A DNA stretch of 46,144 nucleotides from JAAYZM01 sp964510785 (GCA_964510785.1 CAZECM010000021.1:1-46144), one strand, 5' to 3'; numbered from the stretch's first letter, positions 23,113-31,247 are shown. Translations and numbers: made by a program. Notes: a model not told the origin generated them from the letters alone.

Positions 23113-23792
23113 TGACCACGGTGCTCGTCGTCGACGATCAGTCCCTGATCCGCCAGGCGGTGTCGAGCATCCTCGCCCAGGCCGACGGCATCGACGTCAT
23201 CGGTGAGGCTGCGACCGGGGCCGCCGCTATCCGGGTGGCTTCCGAGCTCGGTCCGGACGTCGTCCTGATGGACATCAGGATGCCCGGCATCGACGGCATC
23301 GAGGCCACCGCCGCGATCTGCGCCGACCCGGCGCTCGTGCACACCCGCGTGCTGATCCTGACGACCTTCGAGGAGGACGAGTACCTCGTCGCCGCCCTCC
23401 GCGCCGGTGCCAGCGGATTCATCGGCAAGGGCGCCGAACCCGAGGACATCGCCCGCGCCGTCCGCGCCGTCCACGCCGGTGAGGCCCTCCTGTCTCCGCT
23501 CGCCACCCGAGCCCTCATCGAGAAGTACCTGCTCGCAGCCACAGCCGCCACGCCTCCGGAGCGCAGATCGGTCTCGTCCGAGCTCGCCCGGCTCACCGAG
23601 CGAGAACGAGAAGTCCTTCTCCTCGTCGCTCGGGGACACTCCAACAGCGAGGTCGCCGCCGAGCTCGTCATCTCACCGCACACCGCCAAGACGCACGTCA
23701 GTCGCATCATGACGAAGCTGCACGCGCACGACCGGGCTCAGCTGGTGATCCTCGCCTACGAGAGCGGCCTGCTCCACCCTGGCGCCTACTGA
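23112..23792 (+). CDS. NarL/LuxR-type response regulator
   Basis: A 226-residue response regulator. The receiver domain has the acidic pair DD (8-9), phosphoacceptor Asp54 in VVLMDIRMPG, Thr near 84 (LILTTFE) and Lys106 (SGFIGKG). The C-terminal LuxR-type HTH runs from about residue 160: LTEREREVLLLVARGHSNSE, then HTAKTHVSRIMTKL. It is cotranscribed with and translationally coupled to the kinase gene. The likely targets are the divergent ABC genes and perhaps the DUF6069 gene downstream. Confidence 0.95.
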   Translation: MTTVLVVDDQSLIRQAVSSILAQADGIDVIGEAATGAAAIRVASELGPDVVLMDIRMPGIDGIEATAAICADPALVHTRVLILTTFEEDEYLVAALRAGASGFIGKGAEPEDIARAVRAVHAGEALLSPLATRALIEKYLLAATAATPPERRSVSSELARLTEREREVLLLVARGHSNSEVAAELVISPHTAKTHVSRIMTKLHAHDRAQLVILAYESGLLHPGAY

Positions 23793-23906
23793 GTCGTTCG
23801 GTCGCTCAGATACCCCAGACGCAGTAGCCGGATACCACTCGCAGGCGACGCGCCACCACGCTGATCACGCAATCCTGGGACTCGACCGCTCATCCAGGAG
23901 GAGACC

Positions 23907-24365
23907 ATGACGACCAGCACACAGCTCGGCTACCGCCCCTTCACGGCAATCCTCGAGTCCGTCGCGATCGTCGCAGTCACCGCGAGCATCGCCAATGCGG
24001 TGCTTGCGCTCATCGGCACCGCCCTCGGGGCCGACGGCCCCGGACTGCAACCCGTCCCCTACATCAGTCTCACGATCATCTCCGCAATCGGCGGAGCACT
24101 CGGCTGGCATCTCATCAACCGCCACGCGACGCACCCCAGCCGGGTGATGCGCTGGCTGGCCCCCACGTTCCTCGTGGTGTCCTTCATCCCTCCCATCCTC
24201 GTCGGTACGTCGACCGGCACCGGCGAGGGATGGGTGTACGCCGGCACCCTGATGCTCATGCACGTCACCACCTTCACGGTCGCGATCCTCACCTACCGAC
24301 GGTTGATGCCGCTCTCTGACCGCGCGGCCATCGGCACCGCGATCTCATCCACCCAAACGACCTGA
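23907..24365 (+). CDS. DUF6069 family membrane protein
   Basis: A 152-residue protein with four hydrophobic segments (about residues 14-36, 50-68, 84-104 and 110-128), matching the four-helix DUF6069 family common in actinobacteria. The function is unknown. It has an unusually strong ribosome site (AGGAGG, 5 bp before ATG). It lies 114 bp after the response regulator and may belong to that regulon. Its last 21 bp overlap the convergent MarR gene. Confidence 0.7.
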   Translation: MTTSTQLGYRPFTAILESVAIVAVTASIANAVLALIGTALGADGPGLQPVPYISLTIISAIGGALGWHLINRHATHPSRVMRWLAPTFLVVSFIPPILVGTSTGTGEGWVYAGTLMLMHVTTFTVAILTYRRLMPLSDRAAIGTAISSTQTT

Positions 24366-24815
24366 CTCCGTCGCTGCTCCCTCAGCAGCGTCCCGCGACT
24401 CCGCTGCGAGCAGGCGGACGGTCAGCGATGTCCACTGTGCGCGCTGCCGGTCGGTCAACGCACCGAGGACGCGCTCGGCGTCGGCCTCGAACCGGTCGCT
24501 CGCCGCGTCGACCAGGGCCCGCCCCGCCGGCTCGAGCCGCACCCGGACCGAGCGTCGGTCCCGCTCGTCCGGCACGCGACTCACCAGCCCGCGTCGCTCG
24601 GCACGGAGCACCGCCCCGCTCATGCTCGACTTGTCCACACCCACGTGCGCGGCGAGCTCGTTGATGCTCGGGGTCCGGTCGCGGAGGATGCCCAGCAACC
24701 GCACCTGCTGGATCGACAGTCCCTCCTCGGCGGCGTGTGCCTCCAACCGCGCGCCGACGGCGAAGGCGAGGCGCGCCAACGCCTCGACCGTGGACAGCTC
24801 CGAGTCGTCAGCCAT
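24345..24815 (-). CDS. MarR-family transcriptional regulator
   Basis: A 156-residue winged-helix regulator: LSIQQVRLLGILRDRTPSIN, the recognition region ELAAHVGVDKSSMSGAV, and the wing ERRGLVSRVPDERDRRSVRV with the conserved D-x-R-D-x-R pattern. It is divergent from the oxidoreductase at 24908, and two inverted repeats lie in the 92-bp gap. Repression of that gene, relieved by a small phenolic or electrophilic ligand, is the usual scheme for this family and is inferred here. Confidence 0.92.
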   Translation of the reverse strand: MADDSELSTVEALARLAFAVGARLEAHAAEEGLSIQQVRLLGILRDRTPSINELAAHVGVDKSSMSGAVLRAERRGLVSRVPDERDRRSVRVRLEPAGRALVDAASDRFEADAERVLGALTDRQRAQWTSLTVRLLAAESRDAAEGAATESGRLGG

Positions 24816-24832
24816 GCCCCCAGCCTACGCAT

Positions 24833-24851
24833 TAGTTCGTGGGACAAACTA
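24833..24851. promoter_or_regulatory. Candidate MarR operator 1
   Basis: TAGTTCGTGGGACAAACTA is an imperfect palindrome with 8-base arms and one mismatch, AT-rich against its background, 17 bp upstream of the MarR start. The size and spacing suit a MarR dimer. Confidence 0.6.
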
Positions 24852-24859
24852 CATGTATG

Positions 24860-24888
24860 GTGGCGCCAACCATTATTGTTGGTGCCAC
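24860..24888. promoter_or_regulatory. Candidate MarR operator 2 / inverted repeat
   Basis: GTGGCGCCAAC (24860-24870) and GTTGGTGCCAC (24878-24888) form an inverted repeat, 10 of 11 matching, around a 7-bp AT-rich centre, 19 bp before the oxidoreductase start. It could be an operator or a hairpin in the leader of that message. Confidence 0.6.
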
Positions 24889-24907
24889 GTACTAACTAGG
24901 AGATCCC

Positions 24908-25864
24908 ATGAACACCATCCAGGTTGCCCTCGTCGAAGCGTTCGGCGAACCGCCCCGCTACCGTTCCGCCCCCGAGCCGCCCGCCGAAAAGGGCGGCGAG
25001 GTCGTCGATGTCCTCGCAGTCGGTGTGCATCCGGTCACACGCGGTGTCGCCGCAGGGCTGCACTACGCCAGCCCGGACAGGCTTCCGATGATCCCCGGTA
25101 TCGACGGAGTCGTACGCAGGGCCGACGGGTCGCTTGCATTCGTCATCGCCGGTGACACCGGGACAATGGCCGAGAGGATCGTGATCAACCCCGCCCGAGC
25201 CATCTCGGTACCCGCAGACGCCGACCCCGCGATCGTCGCAGCCACGATGAACCCGGTCATGTCCTCCTGGGTCGTGCTGCGCGCCCGGGTGCCATTTGCG
25301 CCGGGGCAGTCCGTGCTGGTGCTCGGCGCGACGGGAAACGCCGGGTCGATGGCCGTCAAGGTCGCCCGACACTTGGGTGCGGGGCGAGTCATCGCCGCCG
25401 GACGCAACCAGACCCGCCTGGACGCCCTTCTCCACGAAGGCGCGGACGAGGTGGTCGCCCTCACTTCAGACCTCGAGACCACGGGTGTGGAACTCGCCGC
25501 CGCCGCAGACGTGGACGTCGTCCTCGACTACATCGGAGGAGCGCCGAGCGAAGCGGCGATGCGCGCGATCCTCCAAGCCCGCACCGACTCCGCCCAGCTC
25601 CTCGACTGGGTCCATATCGGAAGCATCGGCGGATCCACCGTCACGATCGATGGCGCAGCCCTCCGCTCCCGCGCACTCCGCATCAGCGGCAGCGGATTCG
25701 GGTCCGTCTCACCGGCCGTGTACCAGAAGGAGCTTCCCGAGGCCGCCAAGGCGATCGCCTCCGGCGCTCTCGTCGTCCAGCCCCGCCGCTTCGCCCTCGC
25801 CGACATCGAGGACGCCTGGGCGCATACAGACGAACCAGGCGAGCGCACCGTCATCGTCCTGTGA
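24908..25864 (+). CDS. MDR/quinone oxidoreductase-family protein
   Basis: A 318-residue medium-chain dehydrogenase/reductase. The N-terminal GroES-like domain keeps PGIDGVVRR but lacks the Cys and His zinc ligands, placing it with the zinc-free quinone oxidoreductases. The nucleotide motif is VLVLGATGNAGSMAVK (about residues 137-152), followed by GRNQTRLDAL, an NADPH-type site. The gene has AGGAG before its ATG and is divergent from a MarR regulator. It is likely a detoxifying NADPH-dependent reductase of reactive carbonyls or quinones; the substrate is unknown. Confidence 0.87.
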   Translation: MNTIQVALVEAFGEPPRYRSAPEPPAEKGGEVVDVLAVGVHPVTRGVAAGLHYASPDRLPMIPGIDGVVRRADGSLAFVIAGDTGTMAERIVINPARAISVPADADPAIVAATMNPVMSSWVVLRARVPFAPGQSVLVLGATGNAGSMAVKVARHLGAGRVIAAGRNQTRLDALLHEGADEVVALTSDLETTGVELAAAADVDVVLDYIGGAPSEAAMRAILQARTDSAQLLDWVHIGSIGGSTVTIDGAALRSRALRISGSGFGSVSPAVYQKELPEAAKAIASGALVVQPRRFALADIEDAWAHTDEPGERTVIVL

Positions 25865-25947
25865 CGGCATCCATACGGCGCGAAACGACCGCCGTCTGGT
25901 GGCGCGGCTCGCCGGCGCAGTCGTCACAGCGATCCTCGCCATGGTCC

Positions 25948-26490
25948 TCAACGCCGTGTGCGGTACGTGCGGCTCTCTACGACCTCGGTAGGCCCGTATG
26001 GCTCCGCCGTGGTCGTCTCTCGCAGGTTCTCGACAGAGCGCTTCTGCCCGTGCCGGTAGATGATCGAGCTGCGGAACTCGGTGACCTCGGGGCGGTTGGA
26101 GAGAGTGTCGACGAGGAAGGCGTGCAGGCTCTGCACGTTGGGCACGCCGACGTGCAGCAGGAAGTCGTCCCCGCCGGCGAGCACGAACACGGCCATCACT
26201 TCAGGCATCGACATCGCCTCGCGGTGGAACCGTTCGATGACTTCGCGGCTCAATGGCCTGATCTGGGTGGCGATGAGGGCTTGGACGGGGCGACCCAGCG
26301 CTTCGAGGTCGACATCGGCGTGGAAACCGGTGATGACGCCGCGCTTCTGCAGCCGCCGGATCCGCTCGGAGCACGTCGAGGCGGCCACCCCGACGATCTC
26401 TGCGAGATCGCGCAGCGGGATACGTGCGTCGCGCTGAAGCTCGTCCACGATTCTGCTGTCGATCCGATCCAGATTCGATTCTGTAGCCAT
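25948..26490 (-). CDS. Lrp/AsnC-family transcriptional regulator
   Basis: A 180-residue regulator starting at the ATG at 26490, since family similarity begins exactly there (LDRIDSRIVDELQRDARIPL). The HTH reads RDLAEIVGVAASTCSERIRR. The RAM ligand domain follows (VMAVFVLAGGDDFLLHVGV; LSNRPEVTEFRSSIIY). It is divergent from an amino-acid dehydrogenase gene with 60 bp between. Lrp proteins of this kind sense an amino acid and control its catabolism. A much longer open frame through 27576 is antisense to the dehydrogenase and is not a gene. Confidence 0.92.
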   Translation of the reverse strand: MATESNLDRIDSRIVDELQRDARIPLRDLAEIVGVAASTCSERIRRLQKRGVITGFHADVDLEALGRPVQALIATQIRPLSREVIERFHREAMSMPEVMAVFVLAGGDDFLLHVGVPNVQSLHAFLVDTLSNRPEVTEFRSSIIYRHGQKRSVENLRETTTAEPYGPTEVVESRTYRTRR

Positions 26491-26550
26491 GTTCCGAACA
26501 TATCGCATGCACTGTTGACTAGTCGTCGCCATCTGTCCAGTCTTGCTGGA
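26491..26550. promoter_or_regulatory. Divergent Lrp / dehydrogenase promoter region
   Basis: A 60-bp gap. TTGACT (26515-26520) is a good -35 for the plus strand; only a weak -10 (CAGTCT, 26538-26543) lies 17 bp on. If these are used, transcription would begin at or next to the ATG at 26551, giving a leaderless message. Only a poor ribosome site (TGGA) precedes that ATG, which fits. AT-rich sequence around 26491-26510 may bind Lrp. Confidence 0.4.
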
Positions 26551-27642
26551 ATGAACCGAACAAAACACCCTCTTGCCATCCTTCCCGACGATGCTCCGTC
26601 CGATCTCCCAGCCTGGGAGCACGAGGAAGTCCGCATCGCTCGCGGCGAGCGCACCGGCGCAGCCATCATCGTCGCGGTGCACTCGACGGCGAGGGGGCCG
26701 GCGATCGGGGGTCTGCGCATCAGGCCCTACCCCTCCTGGAAGGACGGGCTGGAGGACGCACTGCGCCTGTCGGCCGCGATGACCACCAAGTCCGCCCTGG
26801 CCGCGCTGCCCCACGGCGGCGGAAAGGCCGTGGTCGTGCTCCCCTCCGGCGGGATCGACCTCGAGCACCGCACAGAGCTGGTCGCCGATGCCGCCGAGGT
26901 CATCGACGCGTTCGACGGCCGCTATGTCACCGGCCCCGACATCGGCTCGACCCCGGACGACATGGCCCTCGTCCACCGTCTGGCGCGAGGCAGCGCGTTC
27001 TGCCGACCCGAGTCGGACGGCGGCAGCGGCAGCTCCAGCCCGGCCACCGCCCGCGGCGTCATCGCCGCGCTCCATGCGGCTCTTCACCACCGTCGTGGCA
27101 GCACACAGGTCACGGGCCTGCGGGTGGGGTTGATCGGCTTCGGGCACGTCGGCCGGCTCGTCGCCGAGGAGCTCGCGCAATCTGGCGCCGAGGTCCTCGT
27201 CACCGACATCAACCCTCAGCTGGCGTCCCAAGCCACTGCCACCGGCGTGCGGTGGACGGACGCAGACCTGTTCAGCGAGGAACTGGACGTGTTGGTCCCC
27301 GCCGCAACCGGGGGCATGCTCACTCGAGAGACCGCGCAGGCGTGCCGTGCCGGGCTGATCGTGGGGCCGGCGAACAACCAGCTCGCCACCGACGACGTCG
27401 ACGCGCTGCTGCACGAGCGCGGCATCACCTGGGTGCCCGACGTGCTGGCGTCGGTCGGCGGGATCATCCACGCCGTCTCCCGCGAGCGACAGGGTCTCGA
27501 CGCCGCCACCACGGACGCACGCGTCGAGCAGGTCGGCCAGAAGGTCACGGACCTGCTTGCCTTCGCCGGCGAGCACCAGATCACGCCGCTGGCTGCGGCC
27601 CGGCGGATCGCCGCCCGCAGCACCGAGGAGGCCACGGTATGA
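26551..27642 (+). CDS. Glu/Leu/Phe/Val-type amino-acid dehydrogenase
   Basis: A 363-residue NAD-dependent dehydrogenase of the leucine/phenylalanine/valine group, which oxidatively deaminates an amino acid to a 2-oxo acid. Seen: AIIVAVHSTARGPAIGGLRI, the substrate lysine region MTTKSALAALPHGGGKAVV, YVTGPDIGSTPDDM, the Rossmann motif LIGFGHVGRLVAEEL and VGPANNQLA. The length fits this family, not hexameric glutamate dehydrogenase (about 450). It is paired with a divergent Lrp regulator and a downstream DUF2000 gene that overlaps it by 4 bp. Which branched or aromatic amino acid is used cannot be told by eye. Confidence 0.9.
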   Translation: MNRTKHPLAILPDDAPSDLPAWEHEEVRIARGERTGAAIIVAVHSTARGPAIGGLRIRPYPSWKDGLEDALRLSAAMTTKSALAALPHGGGKAVVVLPSGGIDLEHRTELVADAAEVIDAFDGRYVTGPDIGSTPDDMALVHRLARGSAFCRPESDGGSGSSSPATARGVIAALHAALHHRRGSTQVTGLRVGLIGFGHVGRLVAEELAQSGAEVLVTDINPQLASQATATGVRWTDADLFSEELDVLVPAATGGMLTRETAQACRAGLIVGPANNQLATDDVDALLHERGITWVPDVLASVGGIIHAVSRERQGLDAATTDARVEQVGQKVTDLLAFAGEHQITPLAAARRIAARSTEEATV

Positions 27643-28109
27643 GCACCGACTCCATCACCGTGACGACTGATCCGGCGCCCGAGAGCAGAGCCGGGGAGAG
27701 CAAGGTCGTCCTCGTCGTACGCGATGGCCTGGCCCCGAACCTCGCCGTCAACGCCGCCGCCGTGCTCGGCGCGAGCATCGGCACCGTCTACGACCTGCCA
27801 CTCGGTAACGACGCGTTCGACGCCTCGGGGACGGAGTTCGCCGGAATCGTCACCACCCCGGTCCCCGTACTGACCGGCAGCGCCGAGGAGATCACCGCCC
27901 TGTTCCGGAGAGCATCGGCCACAGCGGACGCCACCGTGCTCACCTTGACCGAGGTGGCCCGAAGGGCTCGCACCTACGAGGCGTACCTGGCTGATCTGGC
28001 CGCCGCCGAGCAGGCAGACACCGACATCGTCGCGCTCATCGTTGCCGGCCCGCGTAACCGCGTCACCAAGCTCACCAAGCGTCTCCGGCTGCTGGGCGCC
28101 GAGCAGTGA
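27639..28109 (+). CDS. DUF2000 family protein
   Basis: A 156-residue protein starting at an ATG that overlaps the dehydrogenase stop by 4 bp. After a 20-residue variable N-terminus the domain begins at KVVLVVRDGLAPNLAVNAAA, with TVTVPV-like strands (GIVTTPVPVLTGS) and a final VALIVAGPRNRVTKLTKRLR. This matches DUF2000, which has a peptidyl-tRNA hydrolase-like fold and no assigned reaction. The GPRN-x-V-x-K motif near the end is characteristic. Its coupling to an amino-acid dehydrogenase and Lrp regulator suggests a role in amino-acid use. Confidence 0.8.
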   Translation: MSTDSITVTTDPAPESRAGESKVVLVVRDGLAPNLAVNAAAVLGASIGTVYDLPLGNDAFDASGTEFAGIVTTPVPVLTGSAEEITALFRRASATADATVLTLTEVARRARTYEAYLADLAAAEQADTDIVALIVAGPRNRVTKLTKRLRLLGAEQ

Positions 28110-28201
28110 GGAGCCCGTACGTCGTCGAGACCCTCGTGGCCAGCGATGTGCAGGACTGACCCAGCCCTAGGTGGGACTCGATCCTCAGCCCCGCTCCTCG
28201 A

Positions 28202-29245
28202 CTACACGTTGAAGCGGAACTCCACGACGTCCCCGTCGCGCATGACGTAGTCCTTACCCTCCATGCGCGCCTTGCCGGCCGCGCGCGCGGCAGCCACGGA
28301 CCCGAGCTCGAGGAGGTCCTCGAAGGCGATGACCTCCGCCTTGATGAAGCCCTTCTGGAAGTCGGTGTGGATGACGCCGGCGGCCTGCGGGGCGGTCCAG
28401 CCCTGGTGGATCGTCCAGGCGCGCGCCTCCTTGGGACCCGCCGTGAGGTAGGTCTGCAGGCCGAGGGTGTGGAAGCCCGCGCGCGCGAGCTGGTCCATCC
28501 CGGACTCCTCCTGCCCGTTGGCCTCGAGCATCTCGACGGCTTCCTCTGGGGTGAGCTCCACGAGCTCGGCCTCGAACTTCGCGTCGAGGAAGATCGCGTC
28601 CGCCGGCGCCACGAGCTCGCGCAGCTCGGCCTGCCGCGCGGTGTCCGCGAGTCCGGCGTCGTCGGTGTTGAACACGTACACGAACGGCTTGGCCGTCATG
28701 AGCTGCAGCGCTGCGACGCGCTCGGGGTCGAGTCCGGCCTTCGCGGCGCCGGCGAACAACGTGGTCCCCGCGGCGAGCAGCTCCTGGGCGCCGACGGCGG
28801 TCGCGAGGTCCTCCGGCTCCGCCTTGCGGTTGCGCACCTCCTTCTCGAGGCGCGGCACGACCTTCTCGAGCGTCTGCAGGTCCGCGAGGATGAGCTCGGT
28901 GTTGACCGTCTCGATGTCGTCCGCAGGGTCGACGCGCCCCTCGACGTGCACGACGTCGTCGTCGGCGAACACCCGCACCACCTGGCAGATCGCCTCGGCC
29001 TCGCGGATGTTGGCGAGGAACTGGTTGCCGAGCCCCTCCCCCTCGCTCGCGCCGCGCACGATGCCCGCGATGTCCACGAAGGACACGGTCGCGGGCACGA
29101 GGCGCGAGCGAGGGGGAGGGGCTCGGCAACCAGTTCCTCGCCNNNNNNNNNNGGCGGCCTGCGCCGCCGCGGTCCTGGTCAGCGCGTTGAACAGCGTCGA
29201 CTTGCCCACGTTGGGCAGGCCGACGATGCCGAGGGTGAGGGCCAT
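28202..29245 (-). CDS. ychF: Ribosome-associated ATPase YchF/OLA1, broken by scaffold gap
   Basis: Obg-related P-loop ATPase. The N-terminal piece (29245-29153) has GIVGLPNVGKSTLFNALTR. After the gap the frame resumes at VPATVSFVDIAGIVRGASEG with NFLANIREA-type sequence, a helical domain, and the C-terminal TGS domain ending DGDVVEFRFNV. About 40 residues, including the conserved NYPFxTIEPN block after the P-loop, are missing; about 42 bases next to the Ns are an inverted copy of neighbouring sequence rather than the true gene. The intact protein is normally about 360 residues. The damage is almost certainly an assembly artefact, not a mutation. Confidence 0.95.
   Translation of the reverse strand: MALTLGIVGLPNVGKSTLFNALTRTAAAQAAXXXXRGTGCRAPPPRSRLVPATVSFVDIAGIVRGASEGEGLGNQFLANIREAEAICQVVRVFADDDVVHVEGRVDPADDIETVNTELILADLQTLEKVVPRLEKEVRNRKAEPEDLATAVGAQELLAAGTTLFAGAAKAGLDPERVAALQLMTAKPFVYVFNTDDAGLADTARQAELRELVAPADAIFLDAKFEAELVELTPEEAVEMLEANGQEESGMDQLARAGFHTLGLQTYLTAGPKEARAWTIHQGWTAPQAAGVIHTDFQKGFIKAEVIAFEDLLELGSVAAARAAGKARMEGKDYVMRDGDVVEFRFNV
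29012..29142. repeat. Perfect 42-bp inverted repeat at contig end (fold-back artefact)
   Basis: Bases 29101-29142 are the exact reverse complement of 29012-29053, with 47 bp between, and they stop at the first N. The left copy is in frame in ychF (EGLGNQFLA region); the right copy replaces real ychF sequence. This is typical of a hairpin or fold-back artefact at a contig end. Confidence 0.9.
29143..29152. other. Scaffold gap (10 N)
   Basis: Ten Ns of conventional length inside ychF. Judged by the missing part of the protein, about 120 bases of real sequence are absent or replaced here. Confidence 0.99.
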
Positions 29246-29307
29246 GGGCGGAAGTCTACGGGCGCGGGGCGACGCGCTGGTCGGGGGGCGCCGCTAGCGT
29301 GGGGCCC

Positions 29308-29856
29308 ATGCGGATGGTGGCGTTCCCCCGGGGGATCAACGTGGGTGGCCGGGTGGTCCCCATGGCCCGGCTGCGCACCTTGCTCGAGGGCGCCGGCTTC
29401 ACCGACGTGCGCACGGTCCTCGCGTCCGGGAACGTCGCCTTCGGCGTCCCGCACGGCATGCTCGGGGCCGACGACGGCGTCCCCCGGGTCCGTGCACTCG
29501 TCGAGGAGCTGATGTCGCACGAATTCGACTACGCCGCGATCGTGCAGGTCTTCGAGGCCGACGCCGTGGCCCGGTGCCTCGAGGCGGCACCGTGGGGCGA
29601 GGCTCCGGCCGACGAGCACCACTACCTCGTGTTCGTGGACGACGACGGCGTCCGCGCGGAGCTGCTCGCCGCGAGCGACCGTCTCGACGCGACGGTGGAG
29701 GCCGTGGCTCCGGCCGAGCTCGGCGTCTACTGGCGCGTGCCGAAGGGGCAGACGATCGGGAGCGCGTTCGGGGATCTCATCGGCACCGCGCGGGTGAAGC
29801 GGCACGTCACGACGCGCAAGCTCGACACGCTGCGCAAGCTCCTGGTTCCGGGCTGA
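29308..29856 (+). CDS. DUF1697 family protein
   Basis: A 182-residue protein matching DUF1697: the opening MRMVAFPRGINVGGRVVPMA with RTLLEGAGFTDVRTVLASGN is the family signature (normally LLRGINVGG...NVVFxSGN), followed by a body ending KRHVTTRKLDTLRKL, akin to the conserved T-x-R-N-W-x-T. The ATG at 29308 is chosen because the family begins here; an in-frame GTG three codons upstream is possible. The function is unknown. It is divergent from ychF with 62 bp between. Confidence 0.88.
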   Translation: MRMVAFPRGINVGGRVVPMARLRTLLEGAGFTDVRTVLASGNVAFGVPHGMLGADDGVPRVRALVEELMSHEFDYAAIVQVFEADAVARCLEAAPWGEAPADEHHYLVFVDDDGVRAELLAASDRLDATVEAVAPAELGVYWRVPKGQTIGSAFGDLIGTARVKRHVTTRKLDTLRKLLVPG

Positions 29857-29864
29857 CGGCCGGC

Positions 29865-31247
29865 CTACACACCTCGCTCCGCGGGGAGCAGACCGGCCTT
29901 CACCGCCGCGCCGAGCGCCTCGAAGTCCGCCTCGCACACGTCGGCGTACTGCCTCGCCCACGAGGCGACCGCCTCGTCGAACGACTCCGAGCCCCCGAGG
30001 TACCAGCGCGCGAGGACGCCGCCGGGTGACTGGATGTGCGCCCGCGCGAGGAGCCGCCCGCACAGCGAGCCGTAGCTCGCGAGCTGGGCGTGGTCGAGCT
30101 GCGCAAGGTCGATCGATCCCTTCATGTCCCGGAACTGGCGCCAGTACAGCTCGACCCGGCGGAGCCCGGCACGCTCGCCGGCCTGAGCGGTGACCCAGCC
30201 GAGGAAGGGATCGGACTGCGCCTGCAGGATGCGCTGGGTGGCCACCACACGGCGCCCCTGGGAGTGGTCGTCCGCCGCCGGGCCACCGCCCGACATCAGG
30301 TCGGGCATGCCGCCGTACGTGTGGAGCACGGAGGGCAGCGCCTCCTTGGCCTGGAGCACGAGGGGCTCGCCCGTCGGTCCCTCGAAGAGCAGCAGGTAGC
30401 AGCGCGTGCCCACGGACCCGACGCCGACGACGCGCAGCACGTAGTCGACGAGCGTGAACTGCGACAGGACGAGGGCGAGGTCCTCGCGCAGCCGCCCGCG
30501 GTACTGCTCCGTGAGTGCCGTGAGCGCCTCTGGCGTCGCGTGGTCGACGTGCTGCGTCACGGGCGGCTGGTCCACGATCCGCGCGGCGCCGTCGTCGCGG
30601 CGCACCACGAGCTTGGCGAGCACCTGCTCGGACGTGCGCGATCGCGCCTTGTCGGTCTTCTTGCGCAGCAGCGCCCGGTCGCGGCCCCGGAGCTGTTCGG
30701 TGAGATCCCCCGCCTCGACGCGGAGGTAGTACCGCTCGAGCACCGAGAGCTCGGCGAACTCCGCGAGCGAACGACGGTACGCGCGCACGGCTCGCCGGGT
30801 GGCCGCGAGGCAGTCGGTCTCGCTCATCCCCGCGTCACGACCGCCGAGGTACACGCTCGCCGCGAGCCGCTTGACGTCCCACTCCCACGGCGCCTCCCCC
30901 GCCTCGTCGAAGTCGTTGAGGTCGAACAGCAGGCGGCGCTCCGGCGAGGCGAACAGCCCGAAGTTGGACAGGTGCGCATCCCCGCACGCCACGACGTGCA
31001 CACCCGTGCTCGGCCCTGCCGCCAGGTCGTGCGCCATGGCCCCGGCGGTGCCGCGGTAGTAGGTGAACGGCGACTGGAGCATGCGGCCCACCCGGACCGG
31101 CACCAGCTCGGAGAGCCGTCCCCGATTCTGCTCGGCGATCAGCGCGACCGGGTCCCGCTCGGGCGACGTCCAGACCCCGTGGGAGGCGCGGGGCACCGCG
31201 GTGCGCAGCGACTTGGCCCGGGCGCGCTGCTCGGCGACGGAGGTCAT
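29865..31247 (-). CDS. DUF2252 family protein
   Basis: About 460 residues from the ATG at 31247; a GTG at 31268 is possible. DUF2252 proteins resemble small-molecule kinases: here FTYYRGTAGAMAHDLA, then GDAHLSNFGLFASPERRLL and FDLNDFDEA, in the style of the catalytic and metal-binding motifs of aminoglycoside/choline-kinase folds. The region RRVVATQRILQAQSDPFLGW and the C-terminal RAHIQSPGG are also family blocks. The substrate is not known. The gene stands alone; its stop is 8 bp from that of the convergent DUF1697 gene. Confidence 0.9.
   Translation of the reverse strand: MTSVAEQRARAKSLRTAVPRASHGVWTSPERDPVALIAEQNRGRLSELVPVRVGRMLQSPFTYYRGTAGAMAHDLAAGPSTGVHVVACGDAHLSNFGLFASPERRLLFDLNDFDEAGEAPWEWDVKRLAASVYLGGRDAGMSETDCLAATRRAVRAYRRSLAEFAELSVLERYYLRVEAGDLTEQLRGRDRALLRKKTDKARSRTSEQVLAKLVVRRDDGAARIVDQPPVTQHVDHATPEALTALTEQYRGRLREDLALVLSQFTLVDYVLRVVGVGSVGTRCYLLLFEGPTGEPLVLQAKEALPSVLHTYGGMPDLMSGGGPAADDHSQGRRVVATQRILQAQSDPFLGWVTAQAGERAGLRRVELYWRQFRDMKGSIDLAQLDHAQLASYGSLCGRLLARAHIQSPGGVLARWYLGGSESFDEAVASWARQYADVCEADFEALGAAVKAGLLPAERGV

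Noticed and set aside
25948..27576. 542-codon minus-strand reading extending the Lrp gene
   Set aside because: Similarity to Lrp begins at the ATG at 26490; the rest is antisense to the dehydrogenase.
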